Shown here in pieces: positions 1 to 6,607 of a stretch of DNA of 8,410 nucleotides. The position numbers were made by a program, and so were the translations under genes. The notes beneath the pieces are model-generated. The model saw only the letters and a list, made by a program, of their open reading frames with translations. It did not search any database and was not told the origin of the DNA. Every line of letters starts with the position of its first letter. Positions within the stretch are counted from its first letter, which is position 1. The stretch covers positions 1 to 8,410 of the forward strand of contig JAGVIF010000047.1 in NCBI GenBank assembly GCA_020056205.1. Direction: 5' to 3'. This stretch comes from Lentisphaeria bacterium (GTDB taxonomy: Bacteria; Verrucomicrobiota; Lentisphaeria; Victivallales; GWF2-50-93).

Positions 1-74
1 CCTCCGGTTTTGTGGCTCGTCTGAATTTCACAATCTCCTTCATCGGCGCTGGTTTTGACTTTTGCAATTGGCTC

Positions 75-81
75 AAAGGAG
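75..81 (+). promoter_or_regulatory. Ribosome binding site deciding the secretin start
   Basis: AAAGGAG ends 8 bases before the ATG at 90. The earlier in-frame GTG at 12 has too little upstream sequence in the window to judge, so this site is the reason for preferring ATG 90. Confidence 0.7.
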
Positions 82-89
82 ATAAAAAG

Positions 90-2000
90 ATGAAAATGAA
101 ATTTGCTCTTACGGTTATTGGGGTTACAATCGGGTTTTATACTCTGCCTGGAGACGATAGGACTCCTCCGCCGGCTCCGAACGGCAGTTCAATAGAAACG
201 CAATTGAGAATAGATGTGAAGGATGATGTGGACACGGTTCACCTCATTTCAACGGACAACGACCCTGACATTGTTACTAAGACATATATTCTAAAAAATG
301 CCGATCCTTACGAGGTCAAGCCCTATCTCAGAAGCGCGGTAAGGGCTGAAAGGATAAACGGCAATGCCGCAAAGATTGAAGCGATAAAATTCAACGACGG
401 CACAGGGGCTTTGATCGTCTCGGCGGAAGATTATAAATTCAATAAGTTAGTGTCCGGAGATATGACAATAGACGAGATAGTGGAGGGACTTGACAAGCCG
501 GACCTAAAATCCACTTCCGGGAAAAAAGCGTTCGCCTATTTTCCGAAATACTGGGATGCCAATTCGCTGGCAAACGTTGTGCGAAATGTGGGGCTTAGTG
601 TGCCGGGAGATCCGTTTGAGCTTGATGGAGGTTCTGACTCGGTGGGAGTGGATTCCGACCTCAATGCGGTTCTCTTCTACTGCCCTCTTTATCAGGTCAA
701 AAACATAAAAAAGGCGCTCGAACTCTACGATACTCCGACATCGGAAGTGAACATAAAGTACGCAGTCTATGAGTTGGACACGGAGAGCGACGACAAGCTC
801 GGCGTGGATTTCCAGTCATGGAAAAACGGTCCCGGCGCCGACATCTTCTCTGCGGCGGGAAGATTTTCAAACGGCTGGAGCGCAGATGCGATCTCCGGGC
901 TTCCGGACGGAACAAATTTCAATGAGACAAAGTTTTTTAAATTCAACCCCCGCTGGAACACCCGTTATATTGATTTTCTTGCGGCAAAGGGGAAGGCTAA
1001 CGTCATTACTACAGGCGAAATAAGCATAATGAACGGGCTGGAAGGCAGAATAAGCAGCACAATCGAAGCGCCCCTTATAAGCGGCGGCGAAGCAATCCCA
1101 AATATTGTTTCAGGCGACTACATTACGCTTGAGGAACAGACATTCGTAGCTGCCGGAACTCTCGCCGCGGCGGGAAATACCGATTCGTACAGAATCACCG
1201 CGCGCGATGAGAACGGGCGGCTAATCACCACCGACGATTTCGTCGGTTCGCTGGTCATAACAAGAGTCAATGATGGCAATAGAACCACTTACTTTATCAA
1301 AGTGTTCAGCGGAGGCGATGCGATACTTGTCAACGGAAAAAGAAAAAGGGAGACGAAGTGCTTCAACCTCGTCCTTGAACAAAGCGTTGTCCGCAGAAAC
1401 ACGAATGATAATTCCGACACTAATACAGCTGGCGCGGCGATGCCAAACGACTGGGCGGCAATTAGTAGTTGGCAGACGGATAAAAACATGACCGTCTATA
1501 GGAGCGCCACAAGAAATACGGCGGGCAACAGCTACGGATTTGAACTCAGAATCACTCCTTCGGTAAATGAACTCACAACGTCCGCGTCAATAACCATGGC
1601 CAACACGAGCCTGATCGGTTTTTCAAGCGACGGCACGGCAAGAATATCAACCAGCGGCGTTACAACCGTCATGTCCATGCCAAACTCAGGCGCAAGGCTT
1701 GTAGTCGGCGGAGTGGAAAAAATAAGCGTTGTCAAGAGCGTCAGCAAAATACCCTGGCTCGGAGATATTCCGGGATTGGGATGGTTATTTTCCAGCGAAT
1801 CTCAAAGCTCCAAGAAAACACAACTCGTTGCCGTAATAGATTGCGCGCCGCTTGCTCCGGATCAAAAACTGCCCGACGGCGTCATAAAGGAAAAAGAGGA
1901 ATTTGTAAAAACCAAGTCCGAAGGAGGCTCCTCTCTTCCTCCCGGGTATGACCAGTTGCTTATAGACAGCGATAAAAAAACATTCGACCCGCTGCCATAG
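90..2000 (+). CDS. Secretin-family outer-membrane pore protein (type II/III/IV-pilus secretin-like)
   Basis: Product of 636 residues, predicted to form an oligomeric outer-membrane channel. A short hydrophobic N-terminus (residues 5-19) may be an export signal. Residues 63-135 resemble a short secretin N-domain (TYILKNADPYEVKPYL, then a DKPD hinge). Residues 147-216 resemble a second N-domain ending ALELYDTP. Residues 219-245 (EVNIKYAVYELDTESDDKLGVD) match the usual entry to the beta-domain. The strongest signature is C-terminal: YGFELRITPSV (482-492), a G-rich VVGGVEK strand (538-544), and the hallmark IPWLGDIPGLGWLFSSE (554-570) followed by a lipid-face-type strand TQLVAVIDCAP. Odd points are about 145 extra residues (331-475) splitting the beta-domain and a charged tail after 590. 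I chose the ATG at 90 because AAAGGAG lies 8 bases upstream. The same frame is open to the window edge with a GTG at 12, so a longer start is possible. Family assignment is firm; the secretion or pilus system it serves is unknown. Confidence 0.82.
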   Translation: MKMKFALTVIGVTIGFYTLPGDDRTPPPAPNGSSIETQLRIDVKDDVDTVHLISTDNDPDIVTKTYILKNADPYEVKPYLRSAVRAERINGNAAKIEAIKFNDGTGALIVSAEDYKFNKLVSGDMTIDEIVEGLDKPDLKSTSGKKAFAYFPKYWDANSLANVVRNVGLSVPGDPFELDGGSDSVGVDSDLNAVLFYCPLYQVKNIKKALELYDTPTSEVNIKYAVYELDTESDDKLGVDFQSWKNGPGADIFSAAGRFSNGWSADAISGLPDGTNFNETKFFKFNPRWNTRYIDFLAAKGKANVITTGEISIMNGLEGRISSTIEAPLISGGEAIPNIVSGDYITLEEQTFVAAGTLAAAGNTDSYRITARDENGRLITTDDFVGSLVITRVNDGNRTTYFIKVFSGGDAILVNGKRKRETKCFNLVLEQSVVRRNTNDNSDTNTAGAAMPNDWAAISSWQTDKNMTVYRSATRNTAGNSYGFELRITPSVNELTTSASITMANTSLIGFSSDGTARISTSGVTTVMSMPNSGARLVVGGVEKISVVKSVSKIPWLGDIPGLGWLFSSESQSSKKTQLVAVIDCAPLAPDQKLPDGVIKEKEEFVKTKSEGGSSLPPGYDQLLIDSDKKTFDPLP

Positions 2001-2061
2001 AGTCTGCTGAAAAAAGATTTTTGCGAAAATCGCAAAATCTCTTTTGGCGCATACTCTTATA
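2001..2061 (+). repeat. Dispersed 61-bp hairpin repeat, copy 1
   Basis: It begins immediately after the secretin stop codon. It aligns with 6430-6491 over its whole length with two substitutions (C2041/T6471, G2046/T6476) and one A-run length difference, about 95% identity. The conserved unit is GTCTGCTG, an A-run, a hairpin, a T-run, then GCGCATACTCTTATA. Conservation extends past the hairpin on both sides, so this is a true repeated element and not two independent terminators. Both copies have the same orientation, downstream of a gene on the same strand. Confidence 0.85.
2010..2045 (+). terminator. Putative intrinsic terminator inside repeat copy 1
   Basis: The arms 2010-2026 and 2030-2045 pair around an AAA loop (2027-2029), with one bulged T (2018) and one A-C mismatch (2014/2041). 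The outer part is an A-run opposite a T-run, so it could act in both directions. The GC-rich part of the stem is only four pairs (GCGA/TCGC), weak for a classical terminator, so function is inferred mainly from position right after a stop codon. Confidence 0.55.
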
Positions 2062-2110
2062 TCACATATCTTTTTTAATGTCAAACGCTTATGTAATATT
2101 TTTTGAATTT

Positions 2111-2185
2111 TTCAGTGAACCCTAAATATTCACCGAAAAGACGGGGTTCGGTGAATATTTACCCGTCAGGGATGCCTTCACGGAA
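2111..2185. promoter_or_regulatory. Cluster of four TTC-N3-GAA motifs, candidate upstream activator sites for glnK-amt
   Basis: The motifs are TTCAGTGAA (2111-2119), TTCACCGAA (2129-2137), TTCGGTGAA (2147-2155) and TTCACGGAA (2177-2185). The first three are spaced exactly 18 bp start to start, the fourth 30 bp further. The second and third are reverse complements of each other. The cluster lies about 165-240 bp upstream of the transcription start predicted from the sigma-54 promoter, where enhancer-binding proteins such as NtrC usually bind. The motif is not the enterobacterial NtrC consensus, so the cognate regulator is unknown. Confidence 0.55.
2123..2161. repeat. Perfect 15-bp inverted repeat with 9-base spacer
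   Basis: The left arm TAAATATTCACCGAA (2123-2137) is the exact reverse complement of 2147-2161. The spacer 2138-2146 is AAGACGGGG. No T-run follows, so it does not look like an intrinsic terminator. Its position upstream of a sigma-54 promoter favours a dimeric protein-binding site over an RNA element. Confidence 0.8.
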
Positions 2186-2291
2186 TCAGGATTGAAATAA
2201 CAACAAATTTGAAATTATTACGGGGATTATAACAAAATTGTAATGTATGCGGATATTCTATAAATTGGATTTATATTTATATCTTATTTAT

Positions 2292-2304
2292 TATCAAGTA
2301 TTTA
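2292..2304 (+). promoter_or_regulatory. Match to the IHF binding consensus
   Basis: TATCAAGTATTTA fits WATCAR-N4-TTR at every position. It lies between the TTC-N3-GAA cluster and the -24/-12 promoter, centred roughly 50 bp upstream of the predicted start of transcription, as in IHF-assisted sigma-54 promoters. The surrounding DNA is very AT-rich, so a chance match is possible, and I do not know that this organism has IHF. Confidence 0.4.
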
Positions 2305-2321
2305 TAAATTATGATAATGAT

Positions 2322-2338
2322 TTGGCATATTGTTTGCT
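2322..2338 (+). promoter_or_regulatory. Sigma-54 (RpoN) -24/-12 promoter for glnK-amt
   Basis: TTGGCATATTGTTTGCT contains the invariant GG (2324-2325) and GC (2336-2337) with the required 10-base spacing. It matches the consensus YTGGCACGRNNNTTGCW except at the three positions after TTGGCA. Transcription should start near 2349, leaving a leader of about 36 bases before the glnK ATG. Sigma-54 control of glnK-amtB operons is well established in other bacteria. Confidence 0.8.
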
Positions 2339-2384
2339 AAGACTGCGAACCGATTAAGAATAAAAATTAAAAAAAGGAGGCGAT

Positions 2385-2726
2385 ATGAAGTTGATCATTG
2401 CTTATATTCAGCCTGAAAAACTGAATTCCGTGAAGCAGGCTTTATATGAGAAGGAGGTATTTAAGATTTCGGTAACCAACGCCCTTGGCTGCGGCCAGCA
2501 AAAAGGATATCACGAAAGTTATCGCGGCGCCGATATAGAAGTGAATCTTCTCAAAAAAATAAGAATTGAAATAGCCGTCAATGACGCCTTTGTGGAATCT
2601 ACTGTTGAGGCGGTGATCAGGGGGGCAAGGACGGGAAAAATCGGGGACGGGAAAATTTTTATAATGCCGCTTGATGAATGTATTCGGATACGAACCGGTG
2701 AAAAAGGCAAAGACGCAATAGGCTAA
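2385..2726 (+). CDS. glnK: PII-family nitrogen regulatory protein (GlnK/GlnB)
   Basis: A full-length PII protein of 113 residues, aligning without gaps to E. coli GlnB numbering. It is a cytoplasmic trimeric sensor of ATP/ADP and 2-oxoglutarate that gates ammonium transporters and other nitrogen enzymes. The T-loop lies around [19 protein letters not shown] (35-53). Ligand-associated Q39 and K58 are present. The B-loop [10 protein letters not shown] (83-92) and C-loop RIRTGE (101-106) are intact. Position 51, the tyrosine uridylylated by GlnD in proteobacteria, is Ile, while Tyr46 is kept. Control by GlnD at the usual site is therefore unlikely; ligand binding alone or another modification would have to serve. 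AGGAGG lies 4 bases before the ATG. The amt gene starts 17 bases after the stop, the classic glnK-amtB pairing, hence the symbol glnK rather than glnB. Confidence 0.95.
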   Translation: MKLIIAYIQPEKLNSVKQALYEKEVFKISVTNALGCGQQKGYHESYRGADIEVNLLKKIRIEIAVNDAFVESTVEAVIRGARTGKIGDGKIFIMPLDECIRIRTGEKGKDAIG

Positions 2727-2743
2727 ACTAAGGAGAAAATAAT

Positions 2744-4141
2744 ATGATTACAAGATTCAAAAATTGGGATTTTGCGAAATTCGCAATTCCATCGGTGCTA
2801 ATGCTTTCAATATGTTTTGGAGCTTTGGCGCAGGATGCCGCGCCTGTCGCGGCGGCGGTTGAAAGGGTTGAAGTTGTTGTCCCCGCGGCTCCGGGAACTG
2901 CCGCATCCGCGGCGGTAAGTCCTGAAATGTTTGCCGTCAACAACACATGGATGCTTGTGGCGGTATTTCTTGTTTTCATTATGAGTCTTGGATTTGCGAC
3001 CGTTGAGACGGGGCTGACCCGTTCCAAGAACACCGTGAACATCCTTTTCAAGAACACGCTGATTCCGGCGATAGGCGTTTTGACATACGCTCTCATCGGA
3101 TTCAGTCTGATGTATCCCGGCGACGCATGGAAAATCGGGAAAATATTTGGATTCGGCGGATTCGGCATAGGAACGGATGCGGCGGGAATCACATCCGCAT
3201 ATAATCCGGGCTATACATACTGGACGGATTTTATGTTTCAGGCCATGTTTGCTTCAACGGCCGCCACAATAGTGTCCGGAGCAGTGGCGGAGAGAATCAA
3301 ACTTCCGGCTTTTCTCATATTCTCCACCGTCTATGTGGCGATAGTATATCCAATAGTAGGTTCATGGGGATGGGGAGGCGGATGGCTCAAGGAAATAAAC
3401 TTTCATGATTTCGCCGGCTCGTCATTCGTTCACTCCGTAGGCGGCTGGGCGGCTCTTGCGGGCGTTATTCTGTTGGGTCCAAGAATAGGCAAATATGTCA
3501 ACGGAAGGGCAAAAGCGATAATGGGGCACAGCATGCCGCTTGCGACAATCGGCGTATTTCTGCTGTGGCTTGGCTGGTTCGGATTCAACGGAGGCTCGGT
3601 GCTTTCCGCTGATCCCGGCATGGTTTCGTATGTATTTGTCACCACCTGCCTTGCGGCCTGCGCCGGACTTATCACTGCGATGTTCACATCGTGGATCATA
3701 CAGAAGAAACCGGATCTTTCAATGGTTCTCAACGGATGCCTCGCCGGTCTTGTCGGAGTTACCGCCGGGGCGGATGTTGTCTCGATCCAAGCCTCCGTGA
3801 TAATAGGAGGCATCGCCGGAATTCTGGTTGTTCTTTCGGTGTTTATGTTCGATAAGCTCAAACTTGACGACCCCGTCGGAGCTTTGTCCGTCCATCTCGT
3901 CTGCGGAACGTGGGGCACGCTCGCGGTCGCCATTTTCAATAACTCTTTCTCAATTGTCTCGCAGATTGTTGGCATACTCGCTATTGGGGCTGCGTGTTTT
4001 ACATCCGCGTTCATTATATTTTACGCGATAAAGGTTACAATGGGCATCAGGGTGAGCGAAGAAGAAGAGCTTAAAGGCCTTGACATCGGCGAACACGGCA
4101 TGGAAGCCTACAACGGGTTCCAAATATTCATAACCCAATAA
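2744..4141 (+). CDS. amt: Ammonium transporter, Amt/MEP/Rh family
   Basis: A 465-residue inner-membrane ammonium channel with many hydrophobic segments. Residues 1-29 look like a cleavable signal peptide ending FGALA before QDAAP, as in several bacterial AmtB proteins. An Ala/Pro/Val-rich segment (31-60) precedes the first core helix. Family hallmarks are visible: FMFQAMFA (163-170) with the outer Phe gate, AERIKLPAF (182-190), the Asp and first pore His in HDFAGSSFVHSVGGW (221-235), the inner gate region WLGWFGFNGG (275-284), and the second pore His in DDPVGALSVHLVCGTWG (375-391, His384). The cytoplasmic tail GIRVSEEEELKGLDIGEHGMEAY is the conserved part that contacts the core and PII. AAGGAG lies 8 bases before the ATG. 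It is co-transcribed with glnK, whose product should plug the channel when nitrogen is plentiful. Confidence 0.96.
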   Translation: MITRFKNWDFAKFAIPSVLMLSICFGALAQDAAPVAAAVERVEVVVPAAPGTAASAAVSPEMFAVNNTWMLVAVFLVFIMSLGFATVETGLTRSKNTVNILFKNTLIPAIGVLTYALIGFSLMYPGDAWKIGKIFGFGGFGIGTDAAGITSAYNPGYTYWTDFMFQAMFASTAATIVSGAVAERIKLPAFLIFSTVYVAIVYPIVGSWGWGGGWLKEINFHDFAGSSFVHSVGGWAALAGVILLGPRIGKYVNGRAKAIMGHSMPLATIGVFLLWLGWFGFNGGSVLSADPGMVSYVFVTTCLAACAGLITAMFTSWIIQKKPDLSMVLNGCLAGLVGVTAGADVVSIQASVIIGGIAGILVVLSVFMFDKLKLDDPVGALSVHLVCGTWGTLAVAIFNNSFSIVSQIVGILAIGAACFTSAFIIFYAIKVTMGIRVSEEEELKGLDIGEHGMEAYNGFQIFITQ

Positions 4142-4211
4142 AATTTATTTTCTAAAATGGTAAAGATTTCATTTTGTGATATTTTTAGCGCGGAAAGATG
4201 ACTTTAACAAT

Positions 4212-4237
4212 GCTTAAAAAAGGCGCTATTTTTAAGC
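4212..4237 (+). other. Hairpin in the amt-glnN gap
   Basis: A perfect 9-bp stem, GCTTAAAAA (4212-4220) with TTTTTAAGC (4229-4237), closes the loop AGGCGCTA. GCGCTA (4223-4228), starting in that loop, is also complementary to TAGCGC at 4186-4191, so a competing pairing exists. No T-run follows the stem, which argues against an intrinsic terminator. It lies 39 bases before the glnN start. I see no sigma-54 promoter in this 135-bp gap, so glnN may be read from the glnK promoter or from a promoter I cannot recognise. Confidence 0.4.
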
Positions 4238-4276
4238 TGAAGCAAAAATTCAAACCTTATAAGGATTTCGAAAACT

Positions 4277-6424
4277 ATGGATAAGATTTCTCTAAGAAGA
4301 AATGCGATTGCTAATATCGCGTCGAGGAAAAGCGAAAAAGGAATAGGAAAGGAAAAGCCGATAACCGAAATCTACGGCGAAAATGTCTTCAATCTTAAAA
4401 CGATGAAAGATTATCTGCCTAAACCCGTTTATAAAAAATTGCTTTTCACTATTAAACATGGGACAGCCCTTGACGCGGAAATCGCGGACGATGTCGCCAA
4501 TGCGATGAAACGCTGGGCTATAAGCAAAGGCGCAAGCCACTACACGCACTGGTTTCAACCTCTGACTGGCTCCACGGCGGAAAAACACGATTCGTTCATT
4601 GAGCCGGACCTCGAGGGCGGGGTTATGATGGACTTCTCAGGGACATCTCTTATAAAAGGCGAGCCTGATGCTTCAAGTTTTCCGTCCGGCGGGCTCAGGG
4701 CGACCTTTGAAGCGAGAGGATACACCGCTTGGGATCCCACAAGCCCTGCATTCATAAAGAGTTGCGATTCCGGGGCAGTGTTGTGCATCCCGACGGCTTT
4801 TTGCTCATACACCGGAGAAGCGCTCGATAAAAAAACACCCCTCTTGCGGTCAATGCAGACAATCTCGTACCAGGCAAAACGCATCCTTAAAGCATTTAAA
4901 GCGGACAGCGAAGGCAGGGTTGTCAGTACGCTTGGGGCCGAACAGGAATATTTTCTGATAGACAAAGAGCTTTATTACGCAAGACCGGACCTTGTTCAGT
5001 GCAGCAGAACTTTGTTCGGAAATGTTCCGCCGAAGCACCAGCAGATGGAAGACCACTATTTTGGCGCGATAAAAGACAGAGTTCTGGATTTCATGAGTGA
5101 TGTGGATGAACAGCTTTGGTCTCTTGGAATTCCGGCAAAGACGCGGCACAACGAGGTTTCTCCGGCTCAGTTTGAGCTGGCTCCGATTTTTGAGGAGCTC
5201 AATCTCGCGGTTGACCACAATATGCTCGTGATGGAAGTCCTCAGAAAAACTGCGGAAAAACACGGACTTATATGCCTGCTCCACGAAAAACCATTCGCGG
5301 GAGTCAACGGTTCCGGAAAACACAACAACTGGTCGCTGGTTTCTCCGGACGGACGCAATCTCCTTGAACCGGGACACAATCCGCACGAAAACGCGATTTT
5401 TCTTACTTTCCTATGCGCGATCATTCAGGCTGTTGACGAACATGCCGATATACTGCGCTCATCGGTGGCAAGCGCCGGGAACGACCACAGGCTCGGGGCG
5501 AATGAGGCGCCTCCGGCCATAATCTCTATTTTCCTTGGGGACCAGCTCACCGATGTCATAGAACAGATCGAAAAGGGCGGCGCGAAATCCGCAAAAACCG
5601 GCGGCGCGATGCGCATAGGCGTTGACGCCCTGCCGGACCTTCCAAAAGACGCCACCGACCGCAACAGGACAAGCCCGTTCGCGTTCACGGGAAACAAATT
5701 CGAGTTCCGCGCGGTCGGCGCAAGTCAATCATGCGCAGGCCCTAATATAGTCCTCAACACAATAGTCGCTGAATCGTTCGACAAAATAGCGGACGAACTG
5801 GAAAAAGCCAAAAAAGAGGATTTCAACGATGTCCTCCAGCAAATACTTCAAAATATAATAAAAAAACACAAGAGAATTATTTTCAACGGCGACAATTATT
5901 CCAAAGAGTGGGAAAAAGAGGCCGCAAAGAGAGGGTTGCCGAACATCAAAAAGACTCCGGATTCTCTGAAGGCTATCATCGCCGGCGAAAATATCGAGAT
6001 GTTCAAAAAATACAAAGTCCTCTCGAAATCGGAATTGCATTCAAGATATGAGGTTTATATCGAAGGCTACAATAAGACCCTCCTTATCGAAGGAAAACAG
6101 GCGCTTGATATGACAAAGACAATCATCATCCCGACGGCCTATAAACAGATCAATGAGTTGGCAAAAGCCATAGCCGGATTAAAATCTGCGGGACTTAAAG
6201 CCGGAACAGAAGCTTTGAAGGAATCCATGGAAAAAATCGCCTCCCTGATTGATGATATAAGCGACAGCGTTGACAGCCTCGATAAGGCGATCAAAAAGCA
6301 CGATATCTCAAGCATCCCGGACATGCTCGCAACGCTGAGAAAATATGTTGACGCGCTTGAACTTGAAGCGGATGATGATTTGTGGCCGCTTCCAAAATAC
6401 TCCGAACTGCTTTTTATCTACTGA
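4277..6424 (+). CDS. glnN: Type III glutamine synthetase (GSIII, GlnN)
   Basis: Cytoplasmic enzyme forming glutamine from glutamate, ammonium and ATP. The length, 715 residues, is typical of GSIII and far above GSI (about 470) or GSII (about 360). Family motifs occur in order: [17 protein letters not shown] (91-107), [20 protein letters not shown] (120-139), metal-site AEQEYFLID (221-229), [20 protein letters not shown] (287-306), [12 protein letters not shown] (343-354), [20 protein letters not shown] (399-418), and [20 protein letters not shown] (463-482). The long C-terminal helical region (about 500-690) and the ending [13 protein letters not shown] are also characteristic. The ATG at 4277 is chosen because the family begins close to this point. 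Its ribosome binding site (AAGGA, about 12 bases upstream) is weak and distant. It follows amt by 135 bases, consistent with a shared nitrogen-assimilation role. No catalytic motif looks damaged. Confidence 0.96.
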   Translation: MDKISLRRNAIANIASRKSEKGIGKEKPITEIYGENVFNLKTMKDYLPKPVYKKLLFTIKHGTALDAEIADDVANAMKRWAISKGASHYTHWFQPLTGSTAEKHDSFIEPDLEGGVMMDFSGTSLIKGEPDASSFPSGGLRATFEARGYTAWDPTSPAFIKSCDSGAVLCIPTAFCSYTGEALDKKTPLLRSMQTISYQAKRILKAFKADSEGRVVSTLGAEQEYFLIDKELYYARPDLVQCSRTLFGNVPPKHQQMEDHYFGAIKDRVLDFMSDVDEQLWSLGIPAKTRHNEVSPAQFELAPIFEELNLAVDHNMLVMEVLRKTAEKHGLICLLHEKPFAGVNGSGKHNNWSLVSPDGRNLLEPGHNPHENAIFLTFLCAIIQAVDEHADILRSSVASAGNDHRLGANEAPPAIISIFLGDQLTDVIEQIEKGGAKSAKTGGAMRIGVDALPDLPKDATDRNRTSPFAFTGNKFEFRAVGASQSCAGPNIVLNTIVAESFDKIADELEKAKKEDFNDVLQQILQNIIKKHKRIIFNGDNYSKEWEKEAAKRGLPNIKKTPDSLKAIIAGENIEMFKKYKVLSKSELHSRYEVYIEGYNKTLLIEGKQALDMTKTIIIPTAYKQINELAKAIAGLKSAGLKAGTEALKESMEKIASLIDDISDSVDSLDKAIKKHDISSIPDMLATLRKYVDALELEADDDLWPLPKYSELLFIY

Positions 6425-6429
6425 ATTAA

Positions 6430-6491
6430 AGTCTGCTGAAAAAAAGATTTTTGCGAAAATCGCAAAATCTTTTTTTGCGCATACTCTTATA
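6430..6491 (+). repeat. Dispersed hairpin repeat, copy 2
   Basis: The second copy of the element at 2001-2061, here starting 6 bases after the glnN stop codon. Flanking parts GTCTGCTG and GCGCATACTCTTATA are identical to copy 1. The two substitutions relative to copy 1 lengthen the T-run. Confidence 0.85.
6439..6476 (+). terminator. Putative terminator of glnN inside repeat copy 2
   Basis: Arms 6439-6456 and 6460-6476 pair completely around an AAA loop apart from one bulged T (6448). C-to-T at 6471 restores an A-T pair that is mismatched in copy 1. The stem ends in an A-run opposite a T-run of seven, so termination in either direction is plausible. It should separate glnN from the next gene. 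Confidence 0.6.
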
Positions 6492-6607
6492 CCTTCCGTG
6501 AAATTCTCCGACTTCGTCATTTTTCAGGCTCTTGGCTTCTTCCTTCTTTGTATTTTCCCGGAGTTTTGTCTTGATTTTTCGGTTTTGCCGGATTACTTTC
6601 AGTCCGT

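Larger units (their letters stand above)
2001..2384. other. Gene-free regulatory region between the secretin gene and glnK
   Basis: This 384-bp stretch has no credible coding frame and is clearly more AT-rich than the genes around it. In order it holds the hairpin repeat (2001-2061), a cluster of TTC-N3-GAA motifs including a perfect inverted repeat (2111-2185), an AT-rich segment of about 100 bp with no feature I can name (2190-2290), an IHF-consensus match (2292-2304), a sigma-54-type promoter (2322-2338), and the glnK leader with its ribosome binding site (AGGAGG, 2375-2380). The order matches a classical enhancer-dependent promoter: distal activator sites, a bending site, then -24/-12. 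Confidence 0.8.

Noticed and set aside
2..58. Tail of an upstream gene in another frame, ending at TGA 56-58
   Set aside because: Only 18 codons are visible and nothing in them is recognisable; an open frame this short carries no evidence.
12..89. Upstream extension of the secretin from GTG 12, or a frame open to the window edge
   Set aside because: The extra 26 residues do not resemble a signal peptide, while ATG 90 has a well-placed AAAGGAG. Kept only as an alternative.
1785..2084. - strand frames across both repeat copies sharing the peptide DFAIFAKIFF
   Set aside because: The shared peptide is the translation of the DNA repeat and its palindrome, not evidence of a protein family.
2123..2167. 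H-type pseudoknot formed by the inverted-repeat spacer and the bases just after it
   Set aside because: No bases separate the 15-bp stem from the second strand, so a loop could not span the stem; the pairings must be alternatives.
3430..4014. 194-codon open frame on the - strand inside amt
   Set aside because: It is a shadow of the amt reading frame, low-complexity in composition and with no domain signature.
4142..4276. Sigma-54 promoter for glnN
   Set aside because: GG and GC dinucleotides are present but none have the required 10-base spacing; the nearest pair is 12 apart.
4850..5386. 178-codon open frame on the - strand inside glnN
   Set aside because: It lies wholly within the conserved GSIII catalytic region and is explained by that gene's codon pattern.
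6571..6599. Sigma-70-like TTGATT and TACTTT with 17-base spacing before the fusion gene
   Set aside because: Both boxes are poor matches in a T-rich region and would put the transcript start almost on the ATG.
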